A stretch of DNA of 64,000 nt, from contig NZ_CP107785.1 of assembly GCF_036345915.1 (NCBI RefSeq), positions 1,240,001 to 1,304,000 of the forward strand, read 5' to 3'. A program made the translations under genes and the position numbers. Positions 29,623 to 38,860 of the stretch are shown piece by piece. The stretch's first letter is position 1. Every line of letters begins with the position of its first letter. Source of the DNA: Nocardia sp. NBC_00565 (GTDB lineage: Bacteria; Actinomycetota; Actinomycetes; Mycobacteriales; Mycobacteriaceae). The notes beneath the pieces were generated by a model. It worked only from the letters and a program-made list of their open reading frames with translations, made no database searches and was not told the DNA's origin.

Positions 29623-31911
29623 ATGACAGAGCCGGTGGAGCAAGCGACCGGGCAGGGCGACTGGCGTACGCGCTTGACCGCGTTGCTCGACGACTATGCG
29701 AAGCGACCCCGGCCGGAGACCTCGCGTGACCGGGCCGTGGCCGCGCGGGCGTGGCAGTCGGAAATGGTCGACGCCGGCGTCGCCGCGCCGGGCTGGCCCA
29801 AGACAGTCGGCGGGCTCGAGCTCGGCCTCGAGGACCAGCTCGACTACTACCGGATGACCAGCGCCGCCGGTGTGCCGAAGCACCCGAGCCCGATCTCCTT
29901 CATCGTCGCGCCCACGCTGATCGTCTACGGCACCGAACTACAGAAGAAGCGTTTCCTCGAGCCGCTGCTGCGGGCCGACGAGACATGGTGCCAGGGCTTC
30001 TCCGAACCCGGCGCAGGCAGCGACCTTGCCTCACTGTCCACCAAGGCGGTACGCGACGGCGACAGCTATCGCGTCACCGGCCAGAAGATCTGGACCACCC
30101 AGGCCACCGGGGCCGACTGGATGTTCGCGCTCGTGCGCACCGGCCCGGCCGGCCGCGGCACTGCAGGTATCAGCTACCTGCTGATCCAGATGGATTCGCC
30201 CGGCATCGAAGTCCGCCCGCTCAAGGACGCTTCCGGTGGCCACCACTTCGCCGAGGTCTTCTTCGACGACGTCGTGGTGCCCGCCGAGAACCTGGTCGGT
30301 GAGGAGGGCAAGGGCTGGTCGGTGATGCGGACCTCCCTCGGCCACGAGCGCGCGACCGCATTCCTCGCCGACGAGTTTCGCTACCGCGGCCTGGTCGACA
30401 AGGTGTTCTCACTCGCGATCGAACACGGCTACGCGGACAACGCCCTGATCCGCCAGGAACTCGCGTTCGTCGAGACCGGCGTGCGAGCCATCGCAGCGAA
30501 CAGCGCGCGTGCGCTCGACGCGGTACTGCGCAACTCGGATCCGGGTGGCGTCGCCTCGGTGAACCGGCTGGTCAAATCGGAATTCGAACAGCAACTACAC
30601 CGGCTCGCACAGCGGCTGACCGGATCGGGCGCGGCGCTGAGCAACCGCTCCGAAGGCGCCGTCGACGCGGGCCGCTGGACCTACGGCTACTTCATGTCCA
30701 GGGCCTCGACCATCGGCGCGGGCACGGCGGAAATTCAGCGCAACGCCATCGCCGAGCAGGTCCTCGGGCTGCCGTCGCACCGCGGCGAGGGCACCCGTCC
30801 CGCGGTGGTCGCACCGGGCCGACCCCTGACCCCGCCCGAGGAGGCCGAGGCCGCGCTGCGCGAGGTGCTCGGCAAGGCGCTGGCGTCGCACGCCGCCGCC
30901 GAACAGTTGCTGTCCTGGGCGTCCAAGACCGCCGACTATGACATCGGGCTCTGGGACGAGCTGGTCAGGTTCGGGCTGCCCGGTCTCGCGCTTCCGGAGG
31001 ATCTCGGTGGCGGCGGCGCCGAGTTGCGGCTGCTGGCGGCTGCGGTCGAGGAGGCCGGCTACGCGGTCGCCCCGGTGCCTCTGGTCCCGACATTGATCGC
31101 GCTCGAGGTGCTGCGACAGGCCGGTGCCATCGATGCCGTGCGCGCGGTGTGCGACGGCGCCACCGCCGCATTCGTCGTGCCCGTCGACGATAACGGCTGG
31201 GTGGTCGACGGCCCGTTGCCGACGCTGGACGGTTCCCGGCTGTCGGGTTCGGTCGAGCGAGTGCCAGGTGCGCCGGTCGCCGACCGGCTGGTGCTCCTCG
31301 CCCGCGACGCCGCCACCGGCGAACTCGTCCTCGGCACGGCGAAACCCATCGAGGTCGAGATCGAACCGCAGGAATCGGTGGACGTGACGGGCACCATCGC
31401 AGTGGTGGTGCTGGACGGGGTCGAGCCGGAGGTCATCGCCCGCGGAGCCGAGGTGACCCGAATCCTCGACGCCGCCCGGCCGGTGGCCCAGCTGGTACTC
31501 GCGGCGGACTCGGTCGGCGTCGCGAACCGGGCCTTGGCACTGGCCGTCGACTGGGCCGGGCAGCGCGAACAGTTCGGACACCTCATCGGCTCGTATCAGG
31601 CCATCTCGCATCGCTGTGCCGACATGCTGATCCGCGCGGAAGGCTCGCGCTCCCAGGTGTTGTCGGCCACGGATCTCGAGGCCGACGACGCCGAGGCCCG
31701 GCTCGTCTCCGATATCGCCGCGGCCGCCGCGCTCGATGCCGCGGTCTGGGCGGCCGAGAACTGCATCCAGATCCACGGCGGCATCGGCTTCACCTGGGAA
31801 CACCCCGCGCACGTGCTGCTGCGCCGGGCCACCGCCAACCAGGTGGCGCTCGGCCGACCCGAGAATCTGCGCGACCGTGCCGCCGGTGCGGTCCTGGCCC
31901 GGCTGTCCTGA
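29623..31911 (+). CDS. Fused two-domain acyl-CoA dehydrogenase (FadE34-like)
   Basis: A 762-aa protein with two acyl-CoA dehydrogenase units in one chain. The first (to about residue 385) has QGFSEPGAGSDLAS, KIWTTQATGADW, FAEVFFDDVVVP and the ending TIGAGTAEIQRNAIAEQVLG. The second (about 400-760) lacks the FAD loop but keeps GQREQFGHLIGSYQAISH and IQIHGGIGFTWEHPAH. This is the layout of FadE34, which dehydrogenates the C24 side chain of bile-acid-like CoA esters in actinobacteria. Starts at GTG 29611, GTG 29614 and ATG 29623 are all possible behind GAGGAGG. It heads an operon running to about 37824. Confidence 0.92.
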   Translation: MTEPVEQATGQGDWRTRLTALLDDYAKRPRPETSRDRAVAARAWQSEMVDAGVAAPGWPKTVGGLELGLEDQLDYYRMTSAAGVPKHPSPISFIVAPTLIVYGTELQKKRFLEPLLRADETWCQGFSEPGAGSDLASLSTKAVRDGDSYRVTGQKIWTTQATGADWMFALVRTGPAGRGTAGISYLLIQMDSPGIEVRPLKDASGGHHFAEVFFDDVVVPAENLVGEEGKGWSVMRTSLGHERATAFLADEFRYRGLVDKVFSLAIEHGYADNALIRQELAFVETGVRAIAANSARALDAVLRNSDPGGVASVNRLVKSEFEQQLHRLAQRLTGSGAALSNRSEGAVDAGRWTYGYFMSRASTIGAGTAEIQRNAIAEQVLGLPSHRGEGTRPAVVAPGRPLTPPEEAEAALREVLGKALASHAAAEQLLSWASKTADYDIGLWDELVRFGLPGLALPEDLGGGGAELRLLAAAVEEAGYAVAPVPLVPTLIALEVLRQAGAIDAVRAVCDGATAAFVVPVDDNGWVVDGPLPTLDGSRLSGSVERVPGAPVADRLVLLARDAATGELVLGTAKPIEVEIEPQESVDVTGTIAVVVLDGVEPEVIARGAEVTRILDAARPVAQLVLAADSVGVANRALALAVDWAGQREQFGHLIGSYQAISHRCADMLIRAEGSRSQVLSATDLEADDAEARLVSDIAAAAALDAAVWAAENCIQIHGGIGFTWEHPAHVLLRRATANQVALGRPENLRDRAAGAVLARLS

Positions 31912-31928
31912 CCAGGCAAGGAGATCTC

Positions 31929-32444
31929 GTGACCTCGATCGATGCGGGCCTGACCCTGCTCCGGGTGTGTCTGGGGCTGACCATGGCCGCCCACGGATAC
32001 GGAAAGTTCTTCCGCGGCGGGCGAATTCCTGGAACCGCGCGATGGTTCGACAGTATCGGTATGCGTCCCGGCACGGTCCAGGCGTGGCTCGCGGCCGGTA
32101 CCGAGGTGGGCAGCGGAATCCTGCTCGCGCTCGGTCTGCTCACCCCCTTCGCGGCGGCCGCCTTCGTCTCCCTGATGGCGGTGGCCGCATGGACGGTGCA
32201 CCGCGAACACGGCTTCTTCATCGCCGGCAACGGGTGGGAGTACAACCTGATCCTCGCGGTCGGCGCGATATCGGTCGCGGTCGGCGGCGCAGGACGGATA
32301 AGCCTGGACTGGGCGATCTTCGGGCACAACATCTTCGACGGCTGGGCCGGACTCGCGGTGTCGGTGGTGCTCGGCCTCGGTGCCGCCGCGGCGTTGCTGG
32401 GTGCGTGCTACCGCCCGGTGCGCGAACCTGGCATTGCGAGCTAG
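31929..32444 (+). CDS. DoxX family membrane protein
   Basis: A 171-aa integral membrane protein with four predicted helices, including LLRVCLGLTMAAHGYGKFF, AAGTEVGSGILLALGLLTPF, AAAFVSLMAVAAW and LAVSVVLGLGAAAALLGA. GTG 31929 follows AAGGAGATCTC. DoxX proteins are linked to membrane quinone or thiol redox functions. In this operon it might serve as an electron-transfer or membrane-associated partner of the flavoproteins, which is inference. Confidence 0.88.
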   Translation: MTSIDAGLTLLRVCLGLTMAAHGYGKFFRGGRIPGTARWFDSIGMRPGTVQAWLAAGTEVGSGILLALGLLTPFAAAAFVSLMAVAAWTVHREHGFFIAGNGWEYNLILAVGAISVAVGGAGRISLDWAIFGHNIFDGWAGLAVSVVLGLGAAAALLGACYRPVREPGIAS

Positions 32445-32530
32445 CCACCCAGGCGCGGACATAACTGTTTCGCACTGCCGAGGATGACTGGGCGCGTAAT
32501 CATGCCGAGCGCAAGAGCATTCATCGGACC

Positions 32531-32596
32531 GAGGACTCTGCGGAAGGGCCGCGCGCGTTCGTCGAGAAACGCGCACCCGTATGGAAGGGACGATGA
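32531..32596 (+). pseudogene. Enoyl-CoA hydratase C-terminal scrap
   Basis: The last 21 codons read EDSAEGPRAFVEKRAPVWKG then R-stop. They match the tail of the intact hydratase at 22530 (GPLAFAEKRAPVWKSR). The TGA overlaps the ATG of the aldo/keto reductase at 32593. The rest of the gene, which should lie between DoxX and this point, is gone; only 150 bases separate them. Confidence 0.75.
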
Positions 32597-33648
32597 GCAT
32601 GGAGTTCGAGCACCTGGGGCGCAGTGGTGTCACCGTCTCGCGGCTGTGTCTGGGCGCGATGTCGTTTGGAGCCCTGGGCAACACCGATCACGACGACTGC
32701 CGCGCGATCATCGATCGCGCGCTGGAGGCGGGTATCAACTTCATCGATACCGCTGATGTGTATTCGCGGGGCGAGTCCGAGGAAATCGTCGGGAAGGCGA
32801 TCGTCGGCAGGCGTGACGATGTAGTGGTCGCGACCAAATTCTTCAATCCCATGAGCCGTGACGCCAACCATCGCGGGGCGTCGCGCCGTTGGATCGTGCG
32901 GGCCTGCGAGGACAGCTTGCGCCGCCTCGGCACCGACTACATCGACCTGTACCAGGTGCACCGACTCGACGAGGCCACCGATCTGGACGAAACCCTCGGC
33001 GCGCTGTCGGATCTCGTTCGTTCCGGCAAGGTGCGGATGGTCGGCACCTCGACCTTTCCGGCGGAGGCGATTGTCGAGGCCCAGTGGGCGGCCGCCGACC
33101 GACGCCATATCAGGCCGCGCTGTGAGCAGTCGCCGTACTCGATCTTCGTTCGCGGCGCCGAACGCGACGTGTTCCCCACCTGTCAGCGTTACGGGATGGG
33201 CACGATCGTCTGGAGTCCGTTGAACGGCGGCTGGCTCACCGGGAAGTACCGCGGTGACAATCAGCCCGACGGCGCGGCACGGTTCAGCCGCCTCGGACGC
33301 GGGTCCTGGCGAATCGACTCCGACGGTGCGCAGCGCAAGCTCGCACTCCTGGACCGGCTCGACGAGATCGCCGCCGAGGCGGGCATCGACCTGATCACCC
33401 TGGCACTCGGGTTCACCCTCGCTCACCCCGCAGTGACCTCGACCATCATCGGCCCACGCACGATGGACCAGTTGGAAAGCCAGTTGAAGGTCGTGGACAC
33501 CGCGCTGACCGACGAGGTGCTCGACCTCGTCGACGAGGTGGTCGCCCCGGGCGTGACTCTCGCGCGCGCCGACCTCGCCTACGAGCCACGGGCCCTGCGG
33601 CACAAGCACTTGCGCAGATCCGCACGGCCGATCGGAGCGAAGCCATGA
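32593..33648 (+). CDS. Aldo/keto reductase
   Basis: A 351-aa NADPH-type aldo/keto reductase of the AKR family with a TIM barrel. The tetrad is visible as D and Y in DTADVYSRGES, K in VVATKF and H in YQVHRLDE. The end has IIGPRTMDQLESQL, typical for NADPH binding. GGAAGGG precedes ATG 32593; ATG 32581 and 32599 are also in frame. Likely role: reduction of a keto group or aldehyde in the pathway. Overlaps the next ligase gene by 4 bases. Confidence 0.92.
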   Translation: MSMEFEHLGRSGVTVSRLCLGAMSFGALGNTDHDDCRAIIDRALEAGINFIDTADVYSRGESEEIVGKAIVGRRDDVVVATKFFNPMSRDANHRGASRRWIVRACEDSLRRLGTDYIDLYQVHRLDEATDLDETLGALSDLVRSGKVRMVGTSTFPAEAIVEAQWAAADRRHIRPRCEQSPYSIFVRGAERDVFPTCQRYGMGTIVWSPLNGGWLTGKYRGDNQPDGAARFSRLGRGSWRIDSDGAQRKLALLDRLDEIAAEAGIDLITLALGFTLAHPAVTSTIIGPRTMDQLESQLKVVDTALTDEVLDLVDEVVAPGVTLARADLAYEPRALRHKHLRRSARPIGAKP

Positions 33649-35258
33649 CCGACATCGCCACCTACGACCCGGAGGCGTTGCGCGCCAGGTGGTATCGAGA
33701 CGGCTGGTACTCCGACCGCACCGCCGTCGATGCGCTGGAGCATGGCGGAGAGAAGTACGCGAGCGCGTCGGTGGTATTCGCCGGGGCGGACGCGCTGATC
33801 GACACCTCGGTGGGGGAGATTCATCATGAGGCGCGGCGAATCGCGGCCGCATTGCAGGGGATGGGCGTCGGGCCCGGCGACGCGGTGGTCGTCCAACTAC
33901 CCAGCCGGTTCGAATGTTCGGTGGCCTACGAGGCGGTCCTGCTCACCGGTGCGACGCTGGTCCCGGTCGTACACATCTACGGCACGGCCGAGCTGTCGTT
34001 CATCCTCACGGAGTCCGGGGCGAAGATCCTGATCATGCCGGACCGGATCCGCTCGACTCGATACACCGACCGGATCGCCGAGCTGTCCGCGATTCCCACG
34101 CTCGAACAGATCGTGGTGGTCGGCGACGGGGAATACGCGGGCGCGATGAGCTGGGGGCAACTCGACCGGGACGGCGTGTACGCCGAACCGAGCGTGCGGT
34201 CCGATGACGTATGCCTGCTCGTCTACACCTCCGGGACCACCTCGGCGCCGAAAGGTGTTCAGCACAGCCACAATTCGATGCTCGCCGAGCAGAGTACGCT
34301 TCCGTATCTGCAGAACACGACGGCAGGGGCGGTGCATCTGGTCTCGTTCCCGCCGGGACACATCGCGGGCGTGGCCAGTGTGCTGCGCCCGATTCTGCAC
34401 GGTACCGAGACCGTCTACATGGAGACCTGGGACCCGTGCACAGCAGTCGAACTGATCGGCCGGTACTGCGTCACCTCCACGGTCGGCACCCCGTTCCACC
34501 TGACCGGGATCCTCGACGTCGCGGACCGCGGCGACAAACTGGCCACCCTGACCGAATTGATGCTGGGGGCGGCCACGGTCCCGGACGAACTCGGCAGGCG
34601 CGCCGCTGCGGCCGGCATCAACACCTACCGGTGCTACGGATCGACCGAACATCCGACCATCACCGTCTGCGGTGTCGACGATCCGCAGGACGCACGCATC
34701 CACACCGACGGTGCCCCGCTGCCCGGCGTCGAAGTCCGCGTCCTCGACCCCGAAGGCCGGGATCTGGCGCTCGGGGTCGACGGCGAGATCGTCACCCGCG
34801 GACCCGACCAGTTCGTCGGCTACCGCGATTCCTCGCTCGACCGGGCCGCATTCACCGAGGACGGCTGGATGCGCACCGGCGACCTCGGGCACCTGGACAG
34901 CGACGGCCGGGTCTCGATCACCGATAGGCTCAAGGACGTCATCATCCGTGCGGGCGAGACGATCTCCTCCGGCCAGATCGAGGATGTGCTGGCCGTGCAC
35001 CCGGCCGTCGCCGAGGGCGTGGTCGTGGCGGCGCCGGACGAGCGGTACGGCGAGGTCGCCGCCGCGATCGTGGTGCTCGCCCCCGGTGCCGAACTCGATC
35101 TGGACGAGGTCCGCCGGCACTTCGCCGCATCCGGTCTGGCCAGGCAGAAGACCCCCGAAAAGCTGACGATCGTCGACGAACTGCCGCGCACCGCGGTGGG
35201 CAAGATCCGCAAGGCCGACTTGCGTAAGAAATACTTCGCCAAGGTGGACAACACATGA
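33645..35258 (+). CDS. AMP-forming acyl-CoA ligase (cyclohexanecarboxylate-CoA ligase-like)
   Basis: A 537-aa ANL ligase overlapping its neighbours by 4 bases on both sides (ATGA), so tightly coupled. Motifs are YTSGTTSAPKGVQHSH, CYGSTEHPT, MRTGDLGHLD, DRLKDVIIRAGETIS and the lysine ending TAVGKIRKADLRKKY. By motif style it resembles AliA/cyclohexanecarboxylate and short cyclic-acid CoA ligases; the substrate assignment is tentative. Confidence 0.92.
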   Translation: MTDIATYDPEALRARWYRDGWYSDRTAVDALEHGGEKYASASVVFAGADALIDTSVGEIHHEARRIAAALQGMGVGPGDAVVVQLPSRFECSVAYEAVLLTGATLVPVVHIYGTAELSFILTESGAKILIMPDRIRSTRYTDRIAELSAIPTLEQIVVVGDGEYAGAMSWGQLDRDGVYAEPSVRSDDVCLLVYTSGTTSAPKGVQHSHNSMLAEQSTLPYLQNTTAGAVHLVSFPPGHIAGVASVLRPILHGTETVYMETWDPCTAVELIGRYCVTSTVGTPFHLTGILDVADRGDKLATLTELMLGAATVPDELGRRAAAAGINTYRCYGSTEHPTITVCGVDDPQDARIHTDGAPLPGVEVRVLDPEGRDLALGVDGEIVTRGPDQFVGYRDSSLDRAAFTEDGWMRTGDLGHLDSDGRVSITDRLKDVIIRAGETISSGQIEDVLAVHPAVAEGVVVAAPDERYGEVAAAIVVLAPGAELDLDEVRRHFAASGLARQKTPEKLTIVDELPRTAVGKIRKADLRKKYFAKVDNT

Positions 35259-36220
35259 TCAACTGGAACTCGCTACGGTTGCCGGTGATGGCGGCACCGA
35301 TGTTCATCGTCTCCAACCTCGACCTGGTCATCGCCTCCTGCCGGGCCGGCATCATCGGCGCCTTCCCGTCGGCCAACCCGCGCCGCCCGGAAACCCTCGA
35401 AACGTGGCTGCACGCCATCCGCGAGGCCGAGAAGCAGACGGTGGACGCCGGTGGCGATTTCGCGCCGTTCTGCGTGAACATGCTGGCCTCCGCGGCCCTG
35501 GACAGGCAGTCGCGCGACGAGGCGCTGGCCACCGTGCGCAAGCATCAGGCGCCGCTGATCCTGACCAATATGGGCGACCCGCGCGAGGTCGTCGAGGCGG
35601 CACACGAGTGGGGCGGCCAGGTTTTTCACGACGTGACGACCATCCGGCACGCCGAGAAGGCGATCGAGGCCGGCGTCGACGGACTGATGCTGGTGTGCGC
35701 CGGCGCGGGCGGGCATGCGGGAACGCTGTCGCCGTTCTCGTTCCTGCCGAAGGTGCGCAGCATCTTCGACGGCCGGATCATGCTGGCCGGCGGTATCGCC
35801 GATGGCAACGGGATCGCGGCGGCACTCGCTCTGGGCGCCGACATCGTCGTGATGGGCACCCGGTTCATCGCGACGGCCGAGTCGGGCACCGTCGAAGACC
35901 ACAAACACATGCTGGTGACGTCGAAGAGCGAGGACGTACTGTTCACCGACGCGATCGCCGGTCTACCCGCCAGCTTCCTCGAACCCTCGATCATCAAAGC
36001 CGGCCTCGACCCCCGGAACCTGCCGCGCCCGACCGGCAAGCACCGGCCGAACCTGCCCGAGGGCGTCAAAGCGTGGAAGTCGGTGTGGAGCGCCGGTCAC
36101 TCGACCGGGCTGATCGACGATGTGCCGAGCGTGCAGGCGGTCGTGGACCGACTCGCCGCCGAGCTCGCCGCCGCGCGGGTGCCCGGACATTGGCGAAAGG
36201 CACTGTCGGACAAGGGCTGA
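35255..36220 (+). CDS. Nitronate monooxygenase-like flavoprotein
   Basis: A 321-aa FMN TIM-barrel protein, paralogue of the gene at 27119 but of another subgroup. It begins LPVMAAPMFIVSNLDLVIA, with AFPSANPRRPETLETW, NMGDPREV, the loops CAGAGGHAGTLSPF and MLAGGIADGNGIA and VVMGTRFIATAES. It overlaps the ligase before it by 4 bases. The physiological substrate is unknown; its place between two ligases suggests action on a pathway acid or CoA ester. Confidence 0.92.
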   Translation: MINWNSLRLPVMAAPMFIVSNLDLVIASCRAGIIGAFPSANPRRPETLETWLHAIREAEKQTVDAGGDFAPFCVNMLASAALDRQSRDEALATVRKHQAPLILTNMGDPREVVEAAHEWGGQVFHDVTTIRHAEKAIEAGVDGLMLVCAGAGGHAGTLSPFSFLPKVRSIFDGRIMLAGGIADGNGIAAALALGADIVVMGTRFIATAESGTVEDHKHMLVTSKSEDVLFTDAIAGLPASFLEPSIIKAGLDPRNLPRPTGKHRPNLPEGVKAWKSVWSAGHSTGLIDDVPSVQAVVDRLAAELAAARVPGHWRKALSDKG

Positions 36221-36253
36221 ATCAGCTCGAGGCCGTATTCGAAAGGAGGGGCC

Positions 36254-36286
36254 ATGCTCGACGAGAAGGAATGGGGTGCGGTGTGA
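36254..36286 (+). other. Ten-codon ORF with the best ribosome site of the operon
   Basis: GAAAGGAGG (36241-36249) drives ATG 36254, which encodes only MLDEKEWGAV before TGA. The GTG start of the next ligase overlaps this stop (GTGTGA). It may be a coupling leader or the 5' stub of a gene whose body was deleted, as elsewhere in this island. Confidence 0.5.
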
Positions 36287-37824
36287 ATCTCACGGAACTG
36301 GCCGCCCGGTACGAAGACAAGCCCGCAATCGTCATGGCGACCGACGGCGACACGCTGACATATCGCGAGCTCGAACAACGCTCGAACCAGATCGCGCAGC
36401 TGTTCCGATCCCGCGGACTGCGCCCCGGCGACCACATCGCGATCCTGATGCAGAACCAGCTCGAGGTTTTCCCGGTCGCCTGGGCCGCGCAGCGATCCGG
36501 CCTGCTCTACACGCCGGTCAACCGGCATCTGAGTGCCGAGGAGGCGGCCTACATCGTCGAGAACTGCGGCGCGCGCATGCTGATCCACTCGGCATCGCTG
36601 ACCGATCTCGCCGAGGCCGCCGAGGTCGCCGCACCCGAGCTGCGGTCGCGACTGGTGGTCGGCGGGAGCGCCGACCACGCCGAGCGACTCGAAGACGCGA
36701 TCGCGGACTTGCCGACCACGCCCATCGATGACGAGTCCGAGGGCTACTACATGCTGTACTCATCCGGAACGACGGGAAGGCCCAAAGGAATTCTCCCGAC
36801 ACTGACCGGGCAGCCGTTCGGTGCCGGACTGGGCATCGACCACCTGATGGGCACCGCGTTCGGTTTCGGACCCGACTCGGTCTACCTCAGCCCGGGACCG
36901 CTTTACCACGCCGCTCCGCTGGGCTGGACCCTCGGCACCGTCCGCAACGGCGGCACCGCGATCGTGATGGAGAAATTCGACGCCGAACGCACCCTGCAGC
37001 TCATCGACGAGTTCCAGGTCACCCACGCGCAGTTCGTACCCACCATGTTCGTGCGAATGCTGAAGCTGCCCAACGACATTCGTGACCGCTACGACGTATC
37101 CAGCGTTCGCCTGGTCGTGCACGCCGCGGCCCCGTGCCCGGTGGAGGTCAAACAGCGCATGATCGAGTGGTTCGGACCCAAGCTGACCGAGTTCTACTCC
37201 GGCAGCGAAGGAACCGGATTCTTCATGATCAACACACCTGAGTGGCTCACCCACCGAGGCTCGGTCGGCAGGGCTGTTCAAGGTGTTGTACATATCTGCG
37301 ACGACGACGGCGACGAACTCCCGCCCGGCGAGGTGGGCGCCGTCTGGTTCAGTGACATCCAGCGATTCGAGTACCTGGGCGATGCCGCCAAAACCGCGGA
37401 GGCGTTCAACGACAAGGGCTGGAACACCCTCGGCGACCTCGGCCACGTCGACGAGGACGGCTACCTCTACCTGTCGGCCCGCCGCTCCGACCTGATCCTT
37501 TCCGGCGGGGTCAACATCTACCCGCAGGAGATCGAGGACGCCCTGACCCTGCACCCCGCGGTACTTGATGTGGCGGTGATCGGGCTATCGGACGACGAGA
37601 TGGGCCAGCGGGTGCACGCCGTCGTGCTACCGGCCCCCGGCGTGACGCCGGGCCCGGACACCGAGCGAGAACTGATCGACTACTGCCGTGACAGGCTGGC
37701 GCACTACAAGGCGCCCCGATCGATCGCATTCGGCGAGGTGCCACGGCTGCCGAGCGGAAAGATCCTGCGGCGCCAGCTGATAGCGGAATACGGCGGTGCC
37801 GAGGAACGACTGACCCCGAGCTGA
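36283..37824 (+). CDS. AMP-forming acyl-CoA ligase (FadD-like)
   Basis: A 513-aa ANL ligase from GTG 36283, whose start overlaps the stop of the 10-codon ORF; ATG 36271 is an in-frame alternative. The frame is open much further upstream, but that region belongs to the flavoprotein gene. Motifs are YSSGTTGRPKGI, FYSGSEGTG, TLGDLGHVDEDG, ARRSDLILSGGVNIYP and the lysine ending LPSGKILRRQL. It is the last gene of the operon from 29623. The 131-base gap to the convergent SDR (37825-37955) shows no clear terminator. Confidence 0.93.
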   Translation: MNLTELAARYEDKPAIVMATDGDTLTYRELEQRSNQIAQLFRSRGLRPGDHIAILMQNQLEVFPVAWAAQRSGLLYTPVNRHLSAEEAAYIVENCGARMLIHSASLTDLAEAAEVAAPELRSRLVVGGSADHAERLEDAIADLPTTPIDDESEGYYMLYSSGTTGRPKGILPTLTGQPFGAGLGIDHLMGTAFGFGPDSVYLSPGPLYHAAPLGWTLGTVRNGGTAIVMEKFDAERTLQLIDEFQVTHAQFVPTMFVRMLKLPNDIRDRYDVSSVRLVVHAAAPCPVEVKQRMIEWFGPKLTEFYSGSEGTGFFMINTPEWLTHRGSVGRAVQGVVHICDDDGDELPPGEVGAVWFSDIQRFEYLGDAAKTAEAFNDKGWNTLGDLGHVDEDGYLYLSARRSDLILSGGVNIYPQEIEDALTLHPAVLDVAVIGLSDDEMGQRVHAVVLPAPGVTPGPDTERELIDYCRDRLAHYKAPRSIAFGEVPRLPSGKILRRQLIAEYGGAEERLTPS

Positions 37825-37955
37825 CCCGGCTGCGCCGGAACCGGAATCCGAATCCTCGGCAGACCGGGAGGTGCGAACGCCGCAGGGCGCATCCGCAGTC
37901 GCGCGGCGGTGTGGTCCGTCGGTGAACCAGACCGCCGCACGATCCTGAGCAGACC

Positions 37956-38717
37956 TCAGCGCGGCGCCATCCGGATGGCGCCGTCGAGGCGGATCGTCTC
38001 GCCGTTGAGCATCGGGTTGGCGACGATGTGCGCGGCTAGGGCGCCGTACTCGGACGGATCGCCGAGGCGGGACGGGTGCGGCACCTGGGCGCCGAGCGAC
38101 CTCTGGGCCTCGTCGGGCAGGGTGCCGAGCAGCGGCGTCTTGAAAAGCCCTGGCGCGATGGTGTTTACGCGAATCAGCAACGACGCGAGGTCGCGCGCGA
38201 TGGGCAGCGTCATGCCTACGACACCGCCCTTGGACGCGGAATAGGCGGCCTGGCCGATCTGCCCCTCGAAGGCGGCGACCGAGGCGGTGTTGATGATGAC
38301 GCCGCGTTCGCCGTCGACCGGTTCGGTCTTGGCGATGCGCTCGGCGGCCAGGCGCAGCACGTTGAACGTGCCGATGAGGTTGACGGTGACGACCTTGGTG
38401 AAGGCATCCAGAGGGAAGGGTCCCTTCTTGCTGACGGTCTTGACGGCGTTGCCGATGCCGGCGCAGTTGACCGCAACCCGCAGCGGCCCGAGCGATTCGG
38501 CGACATCGAGGGCCTCCGATACCGCACTCGCGTCGGTGACATCGGCGGCGGCGAAGCGCACCCGGTCACCGAGCTCCTCGGCGACGGCCTCGCCGTTGGA
38601 GGAGGGAAGGTCGATGATGACGACGTGCGCGCCGTCGGCGAGCAGAGCCTTGGTCGTGGCCAAACCGAGGCCGGAGGCGCCGCCGGTGACGACGGCGGCG
38701 CTGTCGTTGATCTGCAT
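37956..38717 (-). CDS. SDR, 3-hydroxyacyl-CoA dehydrogenase type
   Basis: A 253-aa short-chain dehydrogenase with TGGASGLG (residues 11-18), NCAG, S146, Y159 and K163 (YSASK). The pattern [20 protein letters not shown] matches HSD17B10-like type II 3-hydroxyacyl-CoA dehydrogenases, which would supply the third step of beta-oxidation missing from the operon at 18671. ATG 38717 follows AAAGGACA. It is divergent from the gene at 38861 across a perfect operator copy. Confidence 0.93.
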   Translation of the reverse strand: MQINDSAAVVTGGASGLGLATTKALLADGAHVVIIDLPSSNGEAVAEELGDRVRFAAADVTDASAVSEALDVAESLGPLRVAVNCAGIGNAVKTVSKKGPFPLDAFTKVVTVNLIGTFNVLRLAAERIAKTEPVDGERGVIINTASVAAFEGQIGQAAYSASKGGVVGMTLPIARDLASLLIRVNTIAPGLFKTPLLGTLPDEAQRSLGAQVPHPSRLGDPSEYGALAAHIVANPMLNGETIRLDGAIRMAPR

Positions 38718-38763
38718 CTGGATTGTCCTTTCCTGGTGGCGAGGATTTCGCCGACTACCTACA

Positions 38764-38779
38764 ACATAGTTCACTATGT
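38764..38779. promoter_or_regulatory. Candidate TetR-type operator, copy 8 (perfect)
   Basis: ACATAGTTCACTATGT has perfect 6-bp arms around TTCA and is the exact reverse complement of the core at 26241. It sits between the divergent SDR (start 38717) and the hydratase-like gene (start 38861). Confidence 0.78.
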
Positions 38780-38860
38780 AATCTATCTAAAGTAGGTGTG
38801 GTTGGAGATACAACGGTTCCCGGCGAACTTCGAATTGGCGGGTGCCAGGATCGAGGGGTG

